From Methylobacterium iners (GTDB lineage Bacteria; Pseudomonadota; Alphaproteobacteria; Rhizobiales; Beijerinckiaceae): a stretch of DNA of 47,704 nt. How positions within the stretch are numbered: position 1 is the stretch's first letter; each line of letters opens with the position of its first letter. The notes under the pieces were generated by a model. The model searched no databases and had not been told where the DNA came from. It saw nothing but the letters and a program-made list of their open reading frames with translations. The stretch lies in NCBI RefSeq assembly GCF_022179305.1, contig NZ_BPQP01000014.1, positions 1 through 47,704 on the forward strand, in the 5' to 3' direction. The position numbers and the translations under genes are program-made. This document shows, in pieces, positions 8,947-16,962 of the stretch.

Positions 8947-10665
8947 ATGGCCATCTCCCTGCAGGCGCCGGACATCCGCGAACTGAAGCCCCGCATCACC
9001 GTGTTCGGTGTCGGCGGAGCCGGCGGTAACGCCGTCAACAACATGATCGAATCGGGCCTGCTCGGCTGCGAATTCGTGGTCGCCAACACGGACGCGCAGG
9101 CGCTGACTTCGTCCAAGGCCGAGCGCGTGATCCAGATGGGTCTCGGCGTGACGCAGGGGCTGGGCGCCGGCTCGCACCCCGAGGTCGGCTCGGCCGCCGC
9201 GGAAGAGGTGATCGACGAGATCCGCGATCAGCTCTCGGGCGCCCACATGTGCTTCATCACCGCCGGCATGGGCGGCGGCACCGGCACCGGCGCCGCGCCG
9301 GTCATCGCGCGGGCCGCCCGCGACATGGGCATCCTCACCGTCGGCGTCGTCACGAAGCCGTTCCAGTTCGAGGGCGTGCGCCGCATGCGCACCGCCGAGG
9401 CCGGCATCACCGAGCTGCAGGCCGCCGTCGACACGCTCATCGTGATCCCGAACCAGAACCTGTTCCGGGTCGCCACCGAGAAGACCACCTTCGCCGACGC
9501 CTTCGCGATGGCCGACCAGGTGCTCTACTCGGGCGTCGCCTGCATCACCGACCTCATGGTCAAGGAAGGCCTGATCAACCTCGACTTCGCCGACGTCCGC
9601 GCGATCATGCGCGGCATGGGCAAGGCGATGATGGGCACCGGCGAGGCTTCCGGCGAGAAGCGCGCCAACCGCGCGGCCGAGGCGGCCATCGCCAACCCGC
9701 TCCTCGACGACGTCTCGATGAAGGGCGCGCGCGGCCTGCTGATCTCGATCACCGGCGGCAACGACCTCACCCTCTACGAGCTCGACGAGGCCGCCACCCG
9801 CATCCGCGAGGAGGTGGATTCGGACGCCAACATCATCCTCGGCGCCACCTTCGACGAGAGCCTCGACGGCATCATCCGCGTCTCGGTCGTCGCCACCGGC
9901 ATCGAGCCGGCGCTGATCACCGCCAGCGCCCAGGGCAACCCGGAGATCGCGCAGACCGAGCAGCGCATCGCCGAGGTGGCCGAGCGCCTGCGCGCCGAGG
10001 CCCGGGCCCGGGTGGCGCAAGCCCCCGTTCCGACCCTGCGCACCACGACCCAGGAGCAGCCCGCCGCCCCGCAGCCCGCGCCCGTCCAGGCGGCCCAGGC
10101 CACCGAGGCCGCACCCGAGCCGGTCCGGGCCGAGATCCCCGCCGCGCCGGTCGTGCGCGACGAGGTCGTCCTCACCCAGACCCAGCCGCGGGCCGCCACC
10201 TACGAGCCGATGCCGCTGCCGGCTCCGGCGCCGGAGCCTGTCCAGGCCCCCGTCGCCGGTCCCTACGTGCCGCCGCGTCCGGCCGTGCCGGTCGCCCGGG
10301 CGCCGCGCATGCCGCAGATCCAGGATCTGCCCATGCCGGCCCAGGCGCAGCTGCGCGTCCATCGCGGCGAGGAGCCGGCGGAGCCCGCCGGTGACTCGAA
10401 GCGGATGAACCTGCTGCGCCGCCTCGCCTCCGTCGGCTTCGGCGGACGCCGCGAGGAGCCGGAGGCCGCTGCTCCGGTCCGCCCGGTCGCGCCCCAGCCG
10501 CCGGTCTACGCCGAGGTTCCCAAGCGACCCGCCGTCGCCCAGGCGCCGCAATATCGTCCGGCCCAGGGCAACCTCGACCCGCAGGGTCGGGCCGCGCCCC
10601 AGCCCCGGATGATGGACGACGACCAGCTCGAGATCCCGGCCTTCCTGCGTCGGCAGGCGAACTGA
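8947..10665 (+). CDS. ftsZ: FtsZ, tubulin-like division GTPase with long linker
   Basis: FtsZ polymerises with GTP into the ring that organises septation. The GTPase domain (about residues 1-320) has [15 protein letters not shown], the tubulin signature [15 protein letters not shown] and IPNQNLFR. The T7-loop region [11 protein letters not shown] is present. Residues 330-555 are a proline-, alanine- and glutamine-rich disordered linker, long as in other alphaproteobacteria, ending in the conserved tail [12 protein letters not shown] that binds FtsA and other partners. I chose ATG 8947 because [18 protein letters not shown] matches the family N terminus and GAGG lies 9 bases upstream. An in-frame ATG at 8914 would add 11 residues. 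The length is 572 residues from 8947. Confidence 0.96.
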   Translation: MAISLQAPDIRELKPRITVFGVGGAGGNAVNNMIESGLLGCEFVVANTDAQALTSSKAERVIQMGLGVTQGLGAGSHPEVGSAAAEEVIDEIRDQLSGAHMCFITAGMGGGTGTGAAPVIARAARDMGILTVGVVTKPFQFEGVRRMRTAEAGITELQAAVDTLIVIPNQNLFRVATEKTTFADAFAMADQVLYSGVACITDLMVKEGLINLDFADVRAIMRGMGKAMMGTGEASGEKRANRAAEAAIANPLLDDVSMKGARGLLISITGGNDLTLYELDEAATRIREEVDSDANIILGATFDESLDGIIRVSVVATGIEPALITASAQGNPEIAQTEQRIAEVAERLRAEARARVAQAPVPTLRTTTQEQPAAPQPAPVQAAQATEAAPEPVRAEIPAAPVVRDEVVLTQTQPRAATYEPMPLPAPAPEPVQAPVAGPYVPPRPAVPVARAPRMPQIQDLPMPAQAQLRVHRGEEPAEPAGDSKRMNLLRRLASVGFGGRREEPEAAAPVRPVAPQPPVYAEVPKRPAVAQAPQYRPAQGNLDPQGRAAPQPRMMDDDQLEIPAFLRRQAN

Positions 10666-10704
10666 GCGCCGTTCCGGTCGACAATTGCTGCTTTTCTGCA
10701 ACAG

Positions 10705-10730
10705 ACCCGGGACCGAAAGGTCCCGGGTTT
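10705..10730 (+). terminator. Intrinsic terminator after ftsZ
   Basis: ACCCGGGACC (10705-10714) and GGTCCCGGGT (10719-10728) form a perfect 10-bp stem closed by a GAAA tetraloop. A short T-run follows (TTT at 10728-10730, then AA). It ends the division cluster transcript 40 bases after the ftsZ stop. The T-run merges into the first half of a CtrA-type box. Confidence 0.85.
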
Positions 10731-10744
10731 AACGCATTGTTAAC
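10729..10744 (+). promoter_or_regulatory. CtrA-type box TTAA-N7-TTAAC upstream of lpxC
   Basis: The sequence reads TTAA, CGCATTG, TTAAC, an exact match to the consensus for the cell-cycle regulator CtrA. It lies 235 bases before lpxC and about 73 bases upstream of the -35 of the best lpxC promoter candidate. GTCTGT-A-ACAGAC, a 13-base palindrome, follows at 10788-10800 and could be a further operator. Binding is inferred from the motif only. Confidence 0.65.
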
Positions 10745-10816
10745 ACATTCCGGGAATTGAGCTTTTCAGAACGCGCGACAAAAGCGTGTCTGTAACAGAC
10801 GGTAAGAAAGCGTGAT

Positions 10817-10845
10817 TTGGCGGCCTTTCGGGGCGCGGCTATAGA
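10817..10845 (+). promoter_or_regulatory. Candidate housekeeping promoter for lpxC
   Basis: TTGGCG (10817-10822) and TATAGA (10840-10845) are spaced 17 bases apart, a fair match to an alphaproteobacterial sigma-70-type promoter. The start of transcription would be near 10852, giving a leader of about 125 bases before lpxC. The match is by eye. Confidence 0.45.
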
Positions 10846-10978
10846 AAAATTGGAACGAAAAAGGCGCGGCGGTTTCGCCGTCAGCGCTCGCAGGGGCTTC
10901 AAGCAGCGGACGGATCAGAAAGGTGGCGTGCCCCGCAAGGCGGAGGCGCGTGACCGGATCACGGCCGAGGGCTAGGGA

Positions 10979-11926
10979 ATGCGGACGAACCAACAAACAA
11001 CACTCAAGGCGCCGGCCACGCTCCACGGCATCGGCGTCCATTCCGGGAACCCGGTAGCGGTCACGCTCAAACCCGCTCCGGCCAACCACGGCATCGCCTT
11101 TCTCCGGACCAGCGTCCCCACCGGCAACGACCGGCTCATCAAAGCTCACCATGCCTGCGTCTCCGCCACGGAACTCTGCACCGTCATCGGTGACATCGAG
11201 ACCGGCGCCGTCGCCACCATCGAACACCTGATGTCCGCCCTCTACGGTTTGGGCGTCGACAACGTCCTCGTCGAGATCGACGGGCCCGAGATGCCCATCC
11301 TCGACGGCAGCGCGCGTCCCTTCGTCGAAGCCATCGACGCCGTCGGAACCGTGACCTGCTCCGCCCTGCGCCGCTGGATCAAGGTGCTTCGCCCCGTCCG
11401 CGTCGAGCACGACCGCGCCTTCGCCGAGCTCCGCCCCATCGACCGCGGCTTCCGCCTCGACGTCGAGATCGATTTCGAGAGCCCCGTGATCGGCCGCAGC
11501 CGCAAGGCGATGGACCTGACCCCGGCCTCCTATCGCCGCGAGATCGCCCCGGCCCGGACCTTCGGCATGATGCGCGACGTCGAGCGCTACTGGAAGGCGG
11601 GCTTCGCGCTGGGCGCCTCCCTCGAGAACACCGTCGCGGTCGGTGAGAACGCGGTCGTCAACCCCGAGGGCCTGCGCTACGCCGACGAGTTCGTCCGCCA
11701 CAAGTTCCTGGATGCGGTCGGCGACCTCGCGCTCGCCGGCCTCCCGCTCCAGGGCGCCTACCGCTCCTATTGCGGCGGCCACCGGCTGAACGTCGGCGTG
11801 CTCACCCAGCTCTTCGCCGACCGGGCGAACTACGCCATCGTCGAGGCGCAGGGCACGCGCCGCGAGACCGTGCTCGCCGAGTTCGGCGCCGGCCTCGGCA
11901 TCGCCGCCTTCGCCGTCGATCTGTAG
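10979..11926 (+). CDS. lpxC: LpxC, UDP-3-O-acyl-GlcNAc deacetylase
   Basis: LpxC is the zinc-dependent deacetylase that catalyses the committed step of lipid A synthesis in the cytoplasm. The 315-residue protein opens QTTLKAPATLHGIGVHSG, the conserved N terminus. It carries TIEHLMSALYGLGVDNV with a zinc-ligand histidine, PILDGSARPFVEAID, and RHKFLDAVGDLALAG, whose H-x3-D supplies the other zinc ligands. The start is the first in-frame ATG and gives a typical N terminus. Placing lpxC directly after ftsZ is common in proteobacteria. Here a terminator and its own promoter region separate the two, and a CtrA-type box suggests cell-cycle control. Confidence 0.97.
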   Translation: MRTNQQTTLKAPATLHGIGVHSGNPVAVTLKPAPANHGIAFLRTSVPTGNDRLIKAHHACVSATELCTVIGDIETGAVATIEHLMSALYGLGVDNVLVEIDGPEMPILDGSARPFVEAIDAVGTVTCSALRRWIKVLRPVRVEHDRAFAELRPIDRGFRLDVEIDFESPVIGRSRKAMDLTPASYRREIAPARTFGMMRDVERYWKAGFALGASLENTVAVGENAVVNPEGLRYADEFVRHKFLDAVGDLALAGLPLQGAYRSYCGGHRLNVGVLTQLFADRANYAIVEAQGTRRETVLAEFGAGLGIAAFAVDL

Positions 11927-12145
11927 CGGCAGCGCCACACCGGGCGGCCGTTCTCCCGATTGGAAAACCTGCCGCTTTCGCGCCCAAATCGGGCGTCAGA
12001 GGTGAATCGTCTGTGAAAAGCGGCGAGGTCGCGGGTGCGGTTCACCCGGATCATGGCATGGTGCCGTCAGCCACTCGACCGACGCTTGTGATGGCTTGAC
12101 GATGCGAAGCCGAATTCGGCCGCGTCCGTTGGGGGATGTCTGACA

Positions 12146-13024
12146 ATGCCTATGGCTGATCTCAATCGCTCCGCGATCGCCGCCTTGGTGGTGGCCTTCT
12201 GCGGCCTCGGCCTCGGCGGCTGCGATGCCCTCGATTCGATCAACCCCTTCGCCGAGAAGTACAAGCCTGAGGTCGTCCCGGATGTCCCGGCCGACAAGCT
12301 CTACAGCGAGGGCTTGGCGCGCATGGAGGACCAGGACTTCGAGGCCGCGGCCAAGAAGTTCGGCGACCTCGACAAGCAGTATTCGTACTCGGATTGGTCG
12401 CGCAAGGCGCTGCTGATGACGGCCTACGCCAATTACGAGGGCGCGAAGTACGACGACGCCATCTCGGCCTCGCAGCGCTACATCAAGCGTCATCCGGCGA
12501 GCAAGGATGCGGCCTACGCCCAATACCTGATGGCGATGTCGCACTACAAGCAGATCCCCGACGTCACCCGCGACCAGGACCGCGCCGAGAAGGCGCTGGT
12601 CGGGTTGCAGGAGCTCGTCCAGAAGTACCCGACCTCGGAATACGCTGCCGATGCCAAGGCCAAGATCCAGATCACCCGCGACCAGCTCGCGGGCAAGGAG
12701 ATGGAAGTCGGCCGCTTCTACCTCGAGCGCCGCAACTTCCCGGCCGCGATCAACCGCTTCCGCGATGTCGTGAGCAAGTACCAGACGACCCGCCACGCCG
12801 AGGAGGCGCTGGAGCGCCTGGTCGAGGCCTACATGGCGCTCGGCATCACCGCGGAAGCCCAGACCGCGGCGGCCGTGCTCGGTCACAACTTCCCGGACAG
12901 CCCCTGGTACAAGGACGCCTACAAGCTCCTGCAATCGGGCGGCCTGGAGCCGCGCGAGGAGCGCAGCTCCTGGCTGAGCAAGGTCTATCGCTCAGTGATC
13001 GGCCGGACGGCGGAGGCGCAGTAG
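12146..13024 (+). CDS. bamD: BamD, outer membrane assembly lipoprotein
   Basis: BamD is the essential lipoprotein partner of BamA in the complex that inserts beta-barrel proteins into the outer membrane. The 292-residue precursor has a signal peptide ending in the lipobox LGGC, with Cys26 as the lipidated residue. Tetratricopeptide-type helix pairs follow: LYSEGLARMEDQDFEAAAKK, ALLMTAYANYEGAKYDDAI, RYIKRHPASKDAAYAQYL, FYLERRNFPAAINRFRDVV and HAEEALERLVEAYMALG. GGGGGA 9 bases before the ATG at 12146 supports this start; ATG 12152 is an alternative. It lies between lpxC and recN as in many Hyphomicrobiales. Confidence 0.93.
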   Translation: MPMADLNRSAIAALVVAFCGLGLGGCDALDSINPFAEKYKPEVVPDVPADKLYSEGLARMEDQDFEAAAKKFGDLDKQYSYSDWSRKALLMTAYANYEGAKYDDAISASQRYIKRHPASKDAAYAQYLMAMSHYKQIPDVTRDQDRAEKALVGLQELVQKYPTSEYAADAKAKIQITRDQLAGKEMEVGRFYLERRNFPAAINRFRDVVSKYQTTRHAEEALERLVEAYMALGITAEAQTAAAVLGHNFPDSPWYKDAYKLLQSGGLEPREERSSWLSKVYRSVIGRTAEAQ

Positions 13025-13101
13025 CGTCCTGCGGCGAGTCGGCCGCGCTCCGCCGGCGCCCGCCGAGAATTTTTGGGGTGAAGCGGGCGCCGCTTCGCCC
13101 T

Positions 13102-13150
13102 AAAGCATCGGACCGAACGGTGGTCACCGGCTTTCGGACACATCCGATGC
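13102..13150. repeat. Dispersed-type palindrome between bamD and recN
   Basis: GCATCGGA (13105-13112) is mirrored by TCCGATGC (13143-13150). Nested inside are CCGAA with TTCGG arms and CGGTG-GT-CACCG. The nested layout is the same as that of short palindromic repeats scattered in intergenic regions of Hyphomicrobiales genomes. I know the type but cannot count copies from one window. Confidence 0.6.
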
Positions 13151-13165
13151 GAGAACGGGAAGCTG

Positions 13166-13202
13166 CAGCATCCTCCCGGATGCGATATCCGGGACGATGC
13201 TG
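13166..13202. repeat. Imperfect inverted repeat just before recN
   Basis: CAGCATC-C-TCCCGGAT (13166-13181) pairs with ATCCGGGA-C-GATGCTG (13187-13202) around a 5-base loop, 15 pairs with one C-C mismatch. No T-run follows on +. It lies 42 bases before the recN start and could act as a bamD transcript end or as a binding site; LexA-type boxes do not match it. Confidence 0.55.
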
Positions 13203-13244
13203 TAGGAGGCGGCCTGACGTTTTCGGGAAGGCCAGTCACGCGGC

Positions 13245-14918
13245 ATGCTGATCCAGCTTGCGATCCGCGACATCGTTCTGATCGACAAACTCGAACTCAA
13301 CTTCCGTGAGGGCCTCAGCGTCCTCACGGGCGAGACGGGCGCGGGCAAGTCGATCCTGCTCGACGCGTTCACGCTGGCCCTCGGCGGCCGCGGCGACGGC
13401 GGCCTCGTGCGCCACGGCGAGACGCAGGGCGGCGTCACGGCGGTCTTCGACGTGCCCCTCGACCACCCTGCAAGGCGCCTCGCGGCGGAGGCCGACCTCG
13501 ACACGGAGGGCGACCTCATCCTGCGTCGCGTCCAGATGGCGGACGGGCGGACCCGCGCCTTCGTCAACGATCAGGCCGTCGGCGTGCAGGTGCTTCGGGC
13601 GATTGGTGCAGCCCTCGTCGAGATCCACGGTCAGCATGATGACCGGGCCTTGGCCGATGCCGGCACCCACCGCGCGATCCTCGACGCGTTCGGCGGCCTC
13701 CAGGCTCCGCTCGCCCGCGTCGCGGAGGCGGCCAAGCGCGTCCGCTCGGCCCGCTCCGCCCTCGAGACGCACCGCGCCCGGGTGGAGGCTGCCCGCAAGG
13801 AGGCCGACTTCCTGCGCCATGCCGTGGACGAGCTGGAGACCCTCGATCCTCAAGCGGGCGAGGAGGCGAGCCTCGCCGAGCGCCGGACCGTGATGCAGCA
13901 GGGCGAGAAGCTCGCCCGCGAGCTGAACGAGGCCCTCGAGGCGGCGGGCGGGCCGGGCTCGCCGGTGCCGCATCTCTCCTCGGCCCTGCGCAAGCTGGAA
14001 CGGCGCGCCGCGCTGCTCCCCGCCCTCGTCGACCCTTGCGTCTCGGCGTTGGATGCCGCGCTCGTCGCCCTCGACGAGGCGCGCAGCATCCTCGACGCGG
14101 CCCTGCGCGAAACGGAGTTCGATCCACGCGAGTTGGAGCGGGTGGAGGAGCGCTTGTTCGCCCTGCGTGCGGCCTCCCGCAAGTACCATGTGCCCGCCGA
14201 CGATCTCGCCGCCCTGCGCGAGCGCTACCTCGCCGACGTCGCGGCCATCGATGCCGGAGAGGAGGCGCTGGGCGTGCTCGCAGCCGAGCTCGGCCAGGCC
14301 GAGGCTGCTTACGGTGCGGCGGCGGCCAAGCTCAGCGAAGGCCGCCGCCGCGCGGCCAAGGCCCTCGACGCGGCGGTCAAGGCCGAATTGCCGCCGCTCA
14401 AGCTCGAACGCGCCCGCTTCATCACGGAGATCACGACGGATTCGGACTCCCGCGACGCGGCCGGCATCGACCACGTGGCGTTCTGGGCGCAGACCAATCC
14501 GGGTACGCGTCCGGGGCCCATGATGAAGGTCGCCTCCGGCGGTGAGCTTTCGCGGTTCATGCTGGCGCTGAAGGTGGTGCTCGCGGACAAGGGCTCGGCG
14601 CCCACCCTGATCTTCGACGAGATCGATACCGGCGTCGGCGGCGCCGTCGCGGACGCCATCGGCGCCCGTCTCGCCCGTCTCGCCGCACGCGTGCAGGTGG
14701 TCGCCGTGACCCACGCGCCGCAGGTCGCGGCCCAGGCCAGCACGCATTTCCTGATCGCCAAGGACGCCGTGAAGGGCGCCGGCCGCGTCGCCACGCGGGT
14801 CGCCTCTCTCGATTCGCCGGCGCGGCGCGAGGAGATCGCGCGGATGCTCGCCGGCGCGACGGTCACGGACGAGGCCCGCGCCGCCGCTGCCCGCCTCCTA
14901 CAGGCTGCGCAGGCCTGA
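13245..14918 (+). CDS. recN: RecN, SMC-like DNA repair ATPase
   Basis: RecN is an SMC-family ATPase that acts early in double-strand break repair by bringing DNA ends together. The 557-residue protein has Walker A GETGAGKSILLDAFTLALGG near residue 30. A helical coiled-coil region runs from about 160 to 370, rich in A, E and R. The ABC-like signature VASGGELSRFMLALK and Walker B PTLIFDEIDTGVGG follow, then VVAVTHAPQVAAQA. The ATG gives the usual start MLIQLAIRDIVLIDKLEL. It follows bamD by 220 bases containing two palindromes. Length and motif order are normal. Confidence 0.96.
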   Translation: MLIQLAIRDIVLIDKLELNFREGLSVLTGETGAGKSILLDAFTLALGGRGDGGLVRHGETQGGVTAVFDVPLDHPARRLAAEADLDTEGDLILRRVQMADGRTRAFVNDQAVGVQVLRAIGAALVEIHGQHDDRALADAGTHRAILDAFGGLQAPLARVAEAAKRVRSARSALETHRARVEAARKEADFLRHAVDELETLDPQAGEEASLAERRTVMQQGEKLARELNEALEAAGGPGSPVPHLSSALRKLERRAALLPALVDPCVSALDAALVALDEARSILDAALRETEFDPRELERVEERLFALRAASRKYHVPADDLAALRERYLADVAAIDAGEEALGVLAAELGQAEAAYGAAAAKLSEGRRRAAKALDAAVKAELPPLKLERARFITEITTDSDSRDAAGIDHVAFWAQTNPGTRPGPMMKVASGGELSRFMLALKVVLADKGSAPTLIFDEIDTGVGGAVADAIGARLARLAARVQVVAVTHAPQVAAQASTHFLIAKDAVKGAGRVATRVASLDSPARREEIARMLAGATVTDEARAAAARLLQAAQA

Positions 14919-14927
14919 GGGGCCGCA

Positions 14928-14943
14928 TTAAGTCTTTGTTAAC
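14928..14943 (+). promoter_or_regulatory. CtrA-type box TTAA-N7-TTAAC before a small gene
   Basis: TTAA (14928-14931), GTCTTTG, then TTAAC (14939-14943), extended to TTAACCAT, a form often seen in CtrA targets. It lies 86-101 bases before the small gene at 15029 and just after the recN stop. CCCCGA-T-TCGGGG, a 13-base palindrome, lies between at 14979-14991. Regulation is inferred from the motif. Confidence 0.65.
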
Positions 14944-15028
14944 CATAGCTGGTCATCGTCGAAGGGTGGCGGATAGCTCCCCGATTCGGGGACTTAACTT
15001 CCGGATGAGGCGAGCGCGGACGGGCACG

Positions 15029-15238
15029 ATGGACCAGTTGATCGGGACTGCCGACGACAGAGCCTACGCCGTCGAACACCCGCTTCCCGCGCTGACCGAC
15101 GAGGCGCGCCAGCAGCTCGGCGTCGGTCTTCGCTCGCTCTACGCCCAGCTCTGCGAGGCCCAGCCGATCACCGACGTGCAAGTCGATTTGCTGCTCCGGC
15201 TGCGCCACAAGGAGCGCGACCGCCGCCGCGTGGCCTGA
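15029..15238 (+). CDS. Small unknown protein, possible CtrA target
   Basis: This 69-residue acidic-then-basic protein starts MDQLIGTADDRAYAVEHPLP and continues with EARQQLGVGLRSLYAQLCEA, then an amphipathic segment DVQVDLLLRLRHKERDRRRVA. I do not recognise the family. The middle stretch (LGVGLRSLY...P...LLLRL) loosely recalls the helix-linker-helix of the NepR anti-sigma factors, but key residues of that family are not clear and I do not claim it. No signal peptide or membrane span is seen. An ATG at 15005 would add 8 basic residues. An exact CtrA-type box lies about 90 bases upstream, which supports a real, cell-cycle-regulated gene. Confidence 0.6.
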   Translation: MDQLIGTADDRAYAVEHPLPALTDEARQQLGVGLRSLYAQLCEAQPITDVQVDLLLRLRHKERDRRRVA

Positions 15239-15248
15239 GAAGGCCCGC

Positions 15249-15503
15249 CTACCAGCGCCGCGCGCCCGGCTTGCGCCGGTACTCCGCGGCGCGAATCTGC
15301 GTCATCACCCGGTCCAAGCTCTCGAGCAGGTTGCGCTCCTCCGTACCGGCGTCCTCGACGGCGGCGGGATTGCTGCAGAAGCGCTGCCGGTGCTTGGCCA
15401 TCGACAGGCGTCGCTCGAGAGTTTCGCGCTCTTCGTGAAGCGCGAGAAAAGCCGCGTCCGCGCCACGATCCACCTGCTCCGTCGCGGTCGATCCGTCCGT
15501 CAC
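15249..15503 (-). CDS. Small unknown helical protein
   Basis: An 84-residue protein on the minus strand, convergent with the preceding small gene and separated from it by 10 bases. It reads FLALHEERETLERRLSMAKH early and TEERNLLESLDRVMTQIRAA late. It is rich in charged residues and leucine in a pattern fitting two helices, perhaps a short coiled coil. No signal peptide, membrane span, or metal-binding cysteine pair is visible (one Cys). The frame is open upstream to 15648, but those residues look like non-coding translation. I do not recognise the family and assign no function. Confidence 0.5.
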   Translation of the reverse strand: MTDGSTATEQVDRGADAAFLALHEERETLERRLSMAKHRQRFCSNPAAVEDAGTEERNLLESLDRVMTQIRAAEYRRKPGARRW

Positions 15504-15641
15504 GATCCTGTCCCTTCAGGCTTGCCGGCGAGAATCCTCGCCGCGTGCCGCAACGGCAGATAACGCGCGGGGCGGCGAACCGTGCCATTTTCGGGGGATG
15601 ACCAATCGCGAGCGCGGCGGCTGACCCCATCCAAGGGGAGC

Positions 15642-15670
15642 ATGTCATCGATCTGTCATGGGAGCGTCAT
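15642..15670 (+). promoter_or_regulatory. Three tandem Pho boxes before pstS
   Basis: ATGTCAT (15642-15648), CTGTCAT (15653-15659) and GCGTCAT (15664-15670) repeat with an exact 11-base period, the spacing at which PhoB dimers bind. The middle copy is the perfect consensus heptamer. The array ends 118 bases before pstS, so phosphate starvation should induce this operon. Confidence 0.85.
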
Positions 15671-15788
15671 AGAGCCGGCGTCGTCCGGCAGCTAACGCTG
15701 TGCCAGCCGCTCACGGCGGATTGCGGGCAGACGGAAGCCGGACGCGAACCGCTCAAGGCTCCGCCCCCGACAGACACGGAGACGATCA

Positions 15789-16829
15789 GTGAAACCCTTC
15801 GCCTATGCGCTTGCCATCGGGCTCGCGACCGCTCAGCTCGCGACCCCGTCGCTCGCCGCCGACATCACCGGCGCCGGCGCGACCTTCCCCTTCCCGGTCT
15901 ACTCGAAGTGGGCCGAAGCGTACCGCAAGGACACCGGCACGGGCCTGAACTATCAGTCCATCGGCTCGGGCGGCGGCATCAAGCAGATCCAGGCCAAGAC
16001 CGTCGATTTCGGCGCGACCGACGCGCCGCTCAAGGCCGAGGCCCTGACCAAGGACGGCCTCGTTCAGTTCCCCACCGTGATGGGCGCTGTCGTCACCGTC
16101 GTGAACATCGCCGGCGTCGAGCCGGGCAAGCTGAAGCTCACGGGCGAACTCATCGGCGAGATCTACTCGGGCAAGATCACCAAGTGGAGCGACGCCAAGA
16201 TCGCCAAGATCAACGAGGGCGTGAAGCTTCCCGACGCGAACATCACCCCGGTCTACCGTTCGGACGCGTCCGGCACGACGAACATCTTCACGACCTATCT
16301 CAGCCAGGCCTCCGAGGCCTGGAAGAAGGAGTTCGGTGCGGCGACCACGATCTCCTGGCCGGCCGGACAGGGCGGCAAGGGCAACGAGGGCGTCACCGCC
16401 ACCGTCAAGCAGGTCCCGAACTCGATCGGCTACGTCGAGTCGGCCTACGCCAAGCAGAACAAGCTCAGCCACACGCTGATCCAGAACAAGGCCGGCAAGT
16501 TCCCGATCCCCGACGAGAAGTCCTTCCAGGCCGCCGCCGCGAGCGCCGACTGGAAGTCGGCTCCCGGCTTCGGCATCTCGCTCACGAACCAGGCGGGCGA
16601 AGACGCCTGGCCGATCACGGCGGCGACCTTCGTGCTCGTCTACAAGGACCCGGTCGACCCGGCCAAGACCGCCGAAGTGCTCAAGTTCTTCAGCTGGGCC
16701 TACAAGAACGGCGACAAGCTCGCCGCCGACCTCGACTACGTCCCGCTCCCCGACAACGTCGTTGGCATGGTCAACGACGCCTGGAAGGAGATCAAGGGCA
16801 AGGACGGCAAGCCGGTCCTCAACATGTAA
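15789..16829 (+). CDS. pstS: PstS, periplasmic phosphate-binding protein
   Basis: PstS captures phosphate in the periplasm and hands it to the PstCAB transporter. The 346-residue precursor has a signal peptide ending near SLAA at residues 21-24. The mature start ADITGAGATFPFPVYSKWAE is the family hallmark. Phosphate-binding loops are seen in GSGGGIKQIQAKTVDFGATD and in PVYRSDASGTTNIFTTYL. The start is GTG at 15789 with GGAG 10 bases before. The gene leads pstS-C-A-B-phoU-phoB behind three Pho boxes. A strong hairpin follows its stop. Confidence 0.97.
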   Translation: MKPFAYALAIGLATAQLATPSLAADITGAGATFPFPVYSKWAEAYRKDTGTGLNYQSIGSGGGIKQIQAKTVDFGATDAPLKAEALTKDGLVQFPTVMGAVVTVVNIAGVEPGKLKLTGELIGEIYSGKITKWSDAKIAKINEGVKLPDANITPVYRSDASGTTNIFTTYLSQASEAWKKEFGAATTISWPAGQGGKGNEGVTATVKQVPNSIGYVESAYAKQNKLSHTLIQNKAGKFPIPDEKSFQAAAASADWKSAPGFGISLTNQAGEDAWPITAATFVLVYKDPVDPAKTAEVLKFFSWAYKNGDKLAADLDYVPLPDNVVGMVNDAWKEIKGKDGKPVLNM

Positions 16830-16855
16830 CCAGCCGCCACGCCGATTGACGACAG

Positions 16856-16888
16856 TGGAGGGCCCGGCAGCCATCGCCGGGTCCTCCA
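16856..16888 (+). promoter_or_regulatory. Intercistronic hairpin between pstS and pstC
   Basis: TGGAGGGCCCGGC (16856-16868) pairs with GCCGGGTCCTCCA (16876-16888): 13 pairs with one G-T, around a 7-base loop. No T-run follows. Such a structure after a binding-protein gene typically stabilises its mRNA and limits read-through, giving more PstS than permease; this is inferred here. Confidence 0.65.
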
Positions 16889-16962
16889 GAGAGCATCGCA
16901 CCGTCCCCTCGCGTCGGCATGGGGCGCGCGCTAGACACCTCAATCTCGAGAGATGATTTCGG

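Noticed and set aside
13166-13202. Reading the inverted repeat before recN as a LexA box or an intrinsic terminator
   Set aside because: No GTTC-N7-GTTC or GAAC pattern, and no T-run follows on either side.
15029-15238. Calling the small gene NepR
   Set aside because: Only a loose pattern match; no phyR or ecfG neighbours and key conserved residues are not evident.
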